Below are positions 39,745-44,181 of a stretch of 44,181 nucleotides of DNA, in pieces. Both the position numbers and the translations under genes were made by a program. The first letter of the stretch is position 1. Each line of letters begins with the position of its first letter. Source of the DNA: Bacteroides clarus YIT 12056 (GTDB lineage Bacteria > Bacteroidota > Bacteroidia > Bacteroidales > Bacteroidaceae); assembly GCF_900129655.1 (NCBI RefSeq), contig NZ_FQWK01000011.1:1-44181 (forward strand), read 5' to 3'. The notes under the pieces are model-generated. The model was not told the DNA's origin, made no database searches, and worked only from the letters and a program-made list of their open reading frames with translations.

Positions 39745-42396
39745 ATGAAGAAGAAAATATTCGTTTCAATAGCGTTGCTGGCTCTGTTAGCAGCTTGTGA
39801 CGACCATTACGATGACCAGTTCAACATCAAACCCGATATCACGGATGTGAAGGACATCGCCATGACGTTGGAAACAGCCGATTACGGTACTATCTCCAAA
39901 TTGAGCGCCAACCAAGAGCTGGCACTTTCCAAAGACCCCGAAGGAAAGACGTATGTAGAGGCATTGGCGGAAGTCGGTACTAACCATTATTTTACGGAAG
40001 AAGCGCCCGCTGAGGATTATCTTCCGGCCTATCTGAAATCCAAATATCCCAATGCAGACGAAGGCTCGCGGTTTGTGGTTACTTACAAACTTTTCAGCCC
40101 GTCCGAGTATATGGGTGATTTTAAGAACCTGTCTGCCTATGACTTGACGGAAGATGACTATAAAACAGTATGGGGCGATAAAGTGAAAGCTTCTTTCCTT
40201 TCTCCTTCCACTGTATCTAAGATTCCGGGTTTGCTGAAAGCTGCTGTCAATAATCCGGCGGCAGGAGATATGAAAGTCGTGAATTATGCTTATTCTCAAA
40301 CAGAGCCCAGTATCGGCGGTGGGGGTGATGGCGGTGATGAACCTGCGCCCTCTTACACAAGTGTTGCTGATTTGTTAAAACTTACATCAGAAGGAGAATA
40401 TACTTCTAAGGGTGAAGTAGTGGCGGTTAATGCTAAAAGCTTTATACTTAAGGATGAAACGGGGCTTATTCGTGTTTATCAAGGAAAGCTTGTAACGTGT
40501 TCCGTTGGCGATGTGGTAGAAGTATCTGGTAAGGTAGAGCTGGCAAAGCAGGGCATGAACCGCTTTAGTTCGAAATCTGTTTTCAAAGTTCTTGAACGCA
40601 AGGAAGCATTTACGTATCCTGCTCCGCAAACAATGGAGACTGCTGATTTGGTGACTTATGCAAATGCTGCTGTTCCTGCTATACAATACGTCACTTATGA
40701 GGGAACTTTAACGAAAAACTCAAATAATATAAATATTGTTTTAGATGGTGGCAATTCAGTTCAAGGCTCTATTACCGATGCGTTGTTGGTAGATGATTCC
40801 TGGATTAATCAAACAGTTGTCGTAACCGGTTATCTTGCTGGAGTCAGTGGCAGTTCAGCTAAATATATCAATACATTCGCTACTTCGATTGTTGTGAAAA
40901 ACACAGATAATCAAGTTACTCCGATAGGGCTGATAGCATACTCTCCGATAGGGAATTACACAGTGAAAGGACTGGTTACCGCCGTTCATACGAAAGGGTT
41001 TGTAATGACGGATGGAACAGGTGATATTTTGGTATACAAGAATGCCTTGCCTGACGAGAAAGTGGGAGACATGGTACAAGTGGTTGGTACAACGGAAGCC
41101 AGAAATGGTCTGATTCAATTTACGAGTACCGGACTTGCGGTAACAAGTATATCTGAAGGCAGTACCATTCCGAACGATATGGTTCCGCAAGTGCTGAGTG
41201 CCGCAGAGTTGAATGCTTATGCTGCCGCGCCGCGCTTTGCCTATGTTTCTGTTGAAGGTACGTTGACAATTGAAGATAGTGAAAAGGGATATAATTATTA
41301 CAATCTGGCAGTGGAAGGGGTTGAAAAAGACCTCTCGTTATCTTATGTTGATGATTCCGATGTTGCGGCAAGCCTGAATGGGAAGAAAGTTGTCATGAAT
41401 GGTTATTTGTTAGGGGCAAATAAAGGCGGATATATTCAGGTAATGTTGGTTTCTATAAAAGAAGCTGCTGCCGTTGCAGGTCTTCGTTCTCTTGCCTCTA
41501 CCCGTGCTTCTTCCGTTTCTCCTACCACTTCCGCTTTGTATGTGTACGACGGCGATAACAATGCATGGAAAGAATATACGACTGAAGAAGCCAAGGTAGC
41601 CGTAGTAGAGCCGGGCGTTTACGAATCATTGGGTACGGATATGATTGAAGAGCCTGAAACGGTACTGCCTGCTTACTTGAAGCAGAAATATCCGTATGCG
41701 GCGGCAGAATCGGTAGTTGCGGTAATTTACAATGAGAAGGCGAATACGCCTGTGGTTGCAGAGTATACTTTGGGAGAAAATTGGATAGAAACGACTTCCA
41801 GCAGGCTGGTTACTACTACCTTTACGCAAGATGCCGAAGGCATCAGTGCCGAGGCAAGCATGTACGTAAACGAAACATTCAAGAAAGACTTGGGCAGTTT
41901 CACTATTCAGGACGTATTTATGGATGGAGTGAGCTGGGTATGGAAACAAGACTCATACGGTTATATGAAAGCGTCCGCTTACATCAAAGCTACCGGTAAT
42001 CATCAGGCGGAGAGTTGGCTTGTATCGCCTGTTATGAACTTTAAGAAGTCGAAAGAGCCTGAACTGTTGTTTGAGCACGCCTGTCGTTTCCGTGCCGAGA
42101 ATCCGGCCGACCATCTGAACGTGATGGTATCCGTAGACTATTCGGGTGATGTGAAGACCGCCACATGGACGGCTTTGACAGTCGAGAACTGGTCGGATGC
42201 TACCGATTGGACATTCGTAAGCAACAAAATAGACCTGAGCGCTTACAACGGACAGCAAGTTACCATCGCTTTCAAATATGCCAGCACCAATGAGGTTGCG
42301 CCTACTTGGGAAGTAAAGAATGTGGTAGTTCGTGAAAAGGTAGAAGGAGAAAGCGAAGGAGAAGAAGGCGGTGATGCCGAAACTCCGGCCGAATAG
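39745..42396 (+). CDS. Large surface-type lipoprotein with OB-fold-like repeats and a jelly-roll-like C-terminus
   Basis: The 883-residue protein has a lipoprotein signal ending LLAAC (Cys18) followed by DDHYDDQ, a Bacteroidetes surface-export-like stretch. A Gly/Asp linker (GGGGDGGDEP, about 191-200) separates an N-terminal domain from two pairs of OB-fold-like modules (about 205-390 and 393-573); each begins with a Y-x-V/S-x-G-x-V segment and SFILKDETG or GFVMTDGTG. The C-terminal part (about 690-870) looks like a choice-of-anchor J jelly roll. LPAYLKSKYP at 93-102 recurs as LPAYLKQKYP at 641-650. OB folds often bind nucleic acids, so it may capture DNA or RNA for the nuclease and receptor; this is inference. 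Confidence 0.8.
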   Translation: MKKKIFVSIALLALLAACDDHYDDQFNIKPDITDVKDIAMTLETADYGTISKLSANQELALSKDPEGKTYVEALAEVGTNHYFTEEAPAEDYLPAYLKSKYPNADEGSRFVVTYKLFSPSEYMGDFKNLSAYDLTEDDYKTVWGDKVKASFLSPSTVSKIPGLLKAAVNNPAAGDMKVVNYAYSQTEPSIGGGGDGGDEPAPSYTSVADLLKLTSEGEYTSKGEVVAVNAKSFILKDETGLIRVYQGKLVTCSVGDVVEVSGKVELAKQGMNRFSSKSVFKVLERKEAFTYPAPQTMETADLVTYANAAVPAIQYVTYEGTLTKNSNNINIVLDGGNSVQGSITDALLVDDSWINQTVVVTGYLAGVSGSSAKYINTFATSIVVKNTDNQVTPIGLIAYSPIGNYTVKGLVTAVHTKGFVMTDGTGDILVYKNALPDEKVGDMVQVVGTTEARNGLIQFTSTGLAVTSISEGSTIPNDMVPQVLSAAELNAYAAAPRFAYVSVEGTLTIEDSEKGYNYYNLAVEGVEKDLSLSYVDDSDVAASLNGKKVVMNGYLLGANKGGYIQVMLVSIKEAAAVAGLRSLASTRASSVSPTTSALYVYDGDNNAWKEYTTEEAKVAVVEPGVYESLGTDMIEEPETVLPAYLKQKYPYAAAESVVAVIYNEKANTPVVAEYTLGENWIETTSSRLVTTTFTQDAEGISAEASMYVNETFKKDLGSFTIQDVFMDGVSWVWKQDSYGYMKASAYIKATGNHQAESWLVSPVMNFKKSKEPELLFEHACRFRAENPADHLNVMVSVDYSGDVKTATWTALTVENWSDATDWTFVSNKIDLSAYNGQQVTIAFKYASTNEVAPTWEVKNVVVREKVEGESEGEEGGDAETPAE

Positions 42397-42413
42397 GTAA
42401 ATAATGCGTTTGG

Positions 42414-42430
42414 GCGGGGTTTTACCCCGC
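42414..42430 (+). promoter_or_regulatory. Intercistronic hairpin before the nuclease gene
   Basis: GCGGGG and CCCCGC form a perfect 6 bp stem with a 5-base loop between the lipoprotein stop and the nuclease ATG at 42481. No T run follows, so it is more likely a processing or stability element that sets nuclease dosage than a terminator. Confidence 0.5.
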
Positions 42431-42480
42431 TAAAGCGCCGTTTATCAAACAACAACATCCAATAAAGTAAAAAAAGAACA

Positions 42481-43770
42481 ATGAAAAAACTTAGCAATAT
42501 CTTAGGGTTGTGGCTGTTGATGCTGGGAATGGTTGCATGCGAAAGCTCCGACGCCCCCTATAACGGTTATATTGAAACAACGCAGGAAGGTGCCGCTACG
42601 CTTGTACTGAAAGGTTATGAGAATCCTCAGAGCGGATTTACGGTATTCGAACCGGAAGGTTTTCAGACTCCGTTCTATATTCAGGACAAGGCATTCTACG
42701 GCAAACAATACACTTTTGTGAAAAGTTCTTCCACCCGTCTGGACGAAATGAAAACACGTCCGGCTGATGATGCCTGGCAGACGGAAGTTCCCGTGATAGA
42801 CGGTGCCGCTTACTGGGCGCGTACCGCGACGTTGGCGGCAGACCAATACGTTAAGTTCCGTATATGCGGTATCGACGGTAACAACGTTACGATAGAGTAT
42901 GCGGTAGAGCAGGATGTAAGACCTAATGCCAATGCCAACGTAAAGGACGAAAGCGGCTATTCGCTCAATCTTGAGATTCCCCGCCTGAACGAAGCCAATG
43001 TTTTTGTAGCGCATTCGCTGAAAGTGAACGGTACGGAGATGCTGAACTACGCTTTGGAGTGGGACGACACGAAGAAACATTCCTCATGGGTGGCATTCTC
43101 TTTTGATGCGACAACACGTGTTGCCGGTGACGGTGTGGGACGTAAGGATAAGTTTATCGTCGACCCTCTTCTTCCCGAAGCGATGCAGGTTACCGATGCG
43201 CACCACAAGAGCGACGGCTTTGACCGCGGGCATATCTGCGGTTCTGCCGACCGTCTTTTCACTCAGGAAGCCAACGACCAGACATTCTATTTCAGTAATA
43301 TGTCGCCGATGATACACTCTTTCAATAGTCCTTATTGGGCTGAGTTCGAGGAGCAAGTACGCAAATGGGGCGGAGCCGAGAGGGGTGTCACCACTACTTA
43401 CAGTAAATTGTATGTGGTCAAAGGCGGCGCGTTGAACGAGCTTCTTGTAAATTATACAGGTACGAAGAAAGGCGGTGATCAAATAATACCTACTACCGAC
43501 GAAAATGGTTTTACCATACATGGACTGGCTTGTCCGAAATATTACTTTATGGCTGTTTTATCCGAAACGGACGGTGTATATCATGCCATCGGTTTCTTGG
43601 CGGAACATAAGGAATACAGTAAGGCTCCTACTGCGGACGAAGTGAAAGCCCGTGCTGTCAGCATCGACGATTTGGAAGAGAAAACAGGAATAGATTTCTT
43701 CTGTAATCTGCCGGATGATTTGGAAAACACGGTAGAAAGCGATATGAATTTGGACGATTGGGCATGGTAA
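42481..43770 (+). CDS. Secreted DNA/RNA non-specific endonuclease (lipoprotein)
   Basis: The 429-residue protein has a lipoprotein signal ending GMVAC (Cys20), an unassigned N-terminal half (about 25-190) and an Endonuclease_NS (NUC1, Serratia-type) domain. The DRGH motif is at 248-251 with general base His251; FYFSNMSP (269-276) and the metal-binding Asn282 in HSFNSPYW are followed by the Glu in WAEFEEQVR. These enzymes cut DNA and RNA without sequence preference and need Mg. No inhibitor gene is next to it, consistent with export. It is the third gene of the receptor operon and would produce fragments for uptake. Confidence 0.92.
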   Translation: MKKLSNILGLWLLMLGMVACESSDAPYNGYIETTQEGAATLVLKGYENPQSGFTVFEPEGFQTPFYIQDKAFYGKQYTFVKSSSTRLDEMKTRPADDAWQTEVPVIDGAAYWARTATLAADQYVKFRICGIDGNNVTIEYAVEQDVRPNANANVKDESGYSLNLEIPRLNEANVFVAHSLKVNGTEMLNYALEWDDTKKHSSWVAFSFDATTRVAGDGVGRKDKFIVDPLLPEAMQVTDAHHKSDGFDRGHICGSADRLFTQEANDQTFYFSNMSPMIHSFNSPYWAEFEEQVRKWGGAERGVTTTYSKLYVVKGGALNELLVNYTGTKKGGDQIIPTTDENGFTIHGLACPKYYFMAVLSETDGVYHAIGFLAEHKEYSKAPTADEVKARAVSIDDLEEKTGIDFFCNLPDDLENTVESDMNLDDWAW

Positions 43771-43796
43771 TTATTCTGCCGGTTGTCTTATAGCGA

Positions 43797-43838
43797 GAAA
43801 GCGTTATCATTTACTTTGATAGCGCTTTCTTTTTTTAT
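43797..43838 (+). terminator. Terminator of the receptor-nuclease operon
   Basis: GAAAGCGTTATCA (43797-43809) pairs with TGATAGCGCTTTC (43817-43829) with one G-T pair, followed by seven T. Confidence 0.88.
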
Positions 43839-43849
43839 GTTTTCTTTTT

Positions 43850-44181
43850 TCACCATTTCTCCTTTTTCACCTCAAAGCACGGGCATTGCTTCGTCCACTC
43901 CATGGGTTCCACTTCGCCGTTGCCGTTCAGGTCGGGGCTCAAGTCGCGGTGTCCGGCCACCCGGGCATCGGAGTAGTCCAGCAGTAAAGTCCTTACGAGT
44001 ACGCGGAGCGAATGACGTTGCCATTCGGTACGGGTGTCTTCGGGCATTCCGTAATGATTGAGCCCGCCCTCGTAGCAGATGCCGATGCTGTGGGCGTTGT
44101 AGCCTCTGGCATGCGCACCGGGACGTTCCAAAGGCCGGAGCGTCTTTATATCACCGTTCTTACGGATGTAAAAATGATAAC
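43850..44181 (-). CDS. N-acetylmuramoyl-L-alanine amidase, partial at window edge
   Basis: The frame is open from the window edge and ends at 43850, so the N-terminus lies outside. Visible are YHFYIRKNGDIKTLRPLERP, GYNAHSIGICYEGGLNHYG, the zinc-binding His in AGHRDLSPDLNGNGEVEP and the Cys in KQCPCFEVKK, all of the Amidase_2 (T7 lysozyme) type. A TTG-started shorter reading (44131) is an artefact of the edge. It is similar to the amidase at 1260-1754 and convergent with the nuclease operon. It could belong to a second prophage or a wall-recycling function; the window does not show which. Confidence 0.9.
   Translation of the reverse strand, partial: YHFYIRKNGDIKTLRPLERPGAHARGYNAHSIGICYEGGLNHYGMPEDTRTEWQRHSLRVLVRTLLLDYSDARVAGHRDLSPDLNGNGEVEPMEWTKQCPCFEVKKEKW

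Overview
The window reads as chromosome of a gut Bacteroides or a close relative in the Bacteroidales. The promoters are of the Bacteroidetes type (a -33 TTTG or TTG, a 19-20 bp spacer, then TAnnTTTG). The families are typical: DUF4492-cydAB, DUF5053, RteC, TonB-dependent receptors with a carboxypeptidase-like N-terminal domain, and lipoproteins with Asp/Glu-rich tails. The species cannot be named from this sequence.

Layout. (1) 1 to about 7.6 kb is the end of a prophage: a fibre-like fragment, a lysis module (two membrane or coiled-coil proteins, a T7-type amidase and a spanin-like protein), cargo (a Fic protein and a trypsin-like protease), small phage genes, a strongly dyad-rich 180 bp segment, and a tyrosine integrase. 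A candidate small RNA with its own promoter and terminator lies at the edge. (2) 7.8-14.5 kb, minus strand, is a MacAB/TolC-type tripartite efflux operon followed by a LytS/LytTR two-component pair. (3) 14.6-17.9 kb is the cytochrome bd oxidase operon. (4) 17.9-30.5 kb is ordinary chromosome: a lipocalin-like lipoprotein, a small HTH protein, MtgA, an OmpA lipoprotein, a MATE transporter, NagA, a complete spermidine/putrescine ABC transporter, an SDR enzyme, a decayed second MATE gene, a CMD-cupin protein and a flavodoxin-like lipoprotein. (5) About 30.7-34.9 kb is a small AT-rich integrated element in a tRNA-Lys(UUU) gene. It carries a Crp/Fnr-type regulator, an SMR efflux pump, RteC and an IntDOT-like integrase. 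(6) 35-36.8 kb is the ABC-F protein EttA. (7) 37-43.8 kb is a three-gene operon of TonB receptor, large OB-fold-like lipoprotein and DNA/RNA non-specific nuclease; I read it as a nucleic-acid capture and degradation locus. (8) The right edge holds part of a second phage-type amidase.

The most unusual signal is not a gene. Seven intergenic spots in the chromosomal parts (9.6, 14.87, 14.93, 16.55, 23.0, 27.7 and 35.05 kb) carry tandem arrays with an exact 7 bp period. Their units all fit one loose consensus, T-H-A-T-M-N-Y, on one strand. Several arrays supply the stop codon of the upstream gene or end just before a start codon. The largest is a 171 bp element with 36 bp arms matching at 35 of 36 positions. 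None was seen in the two mobile segments.
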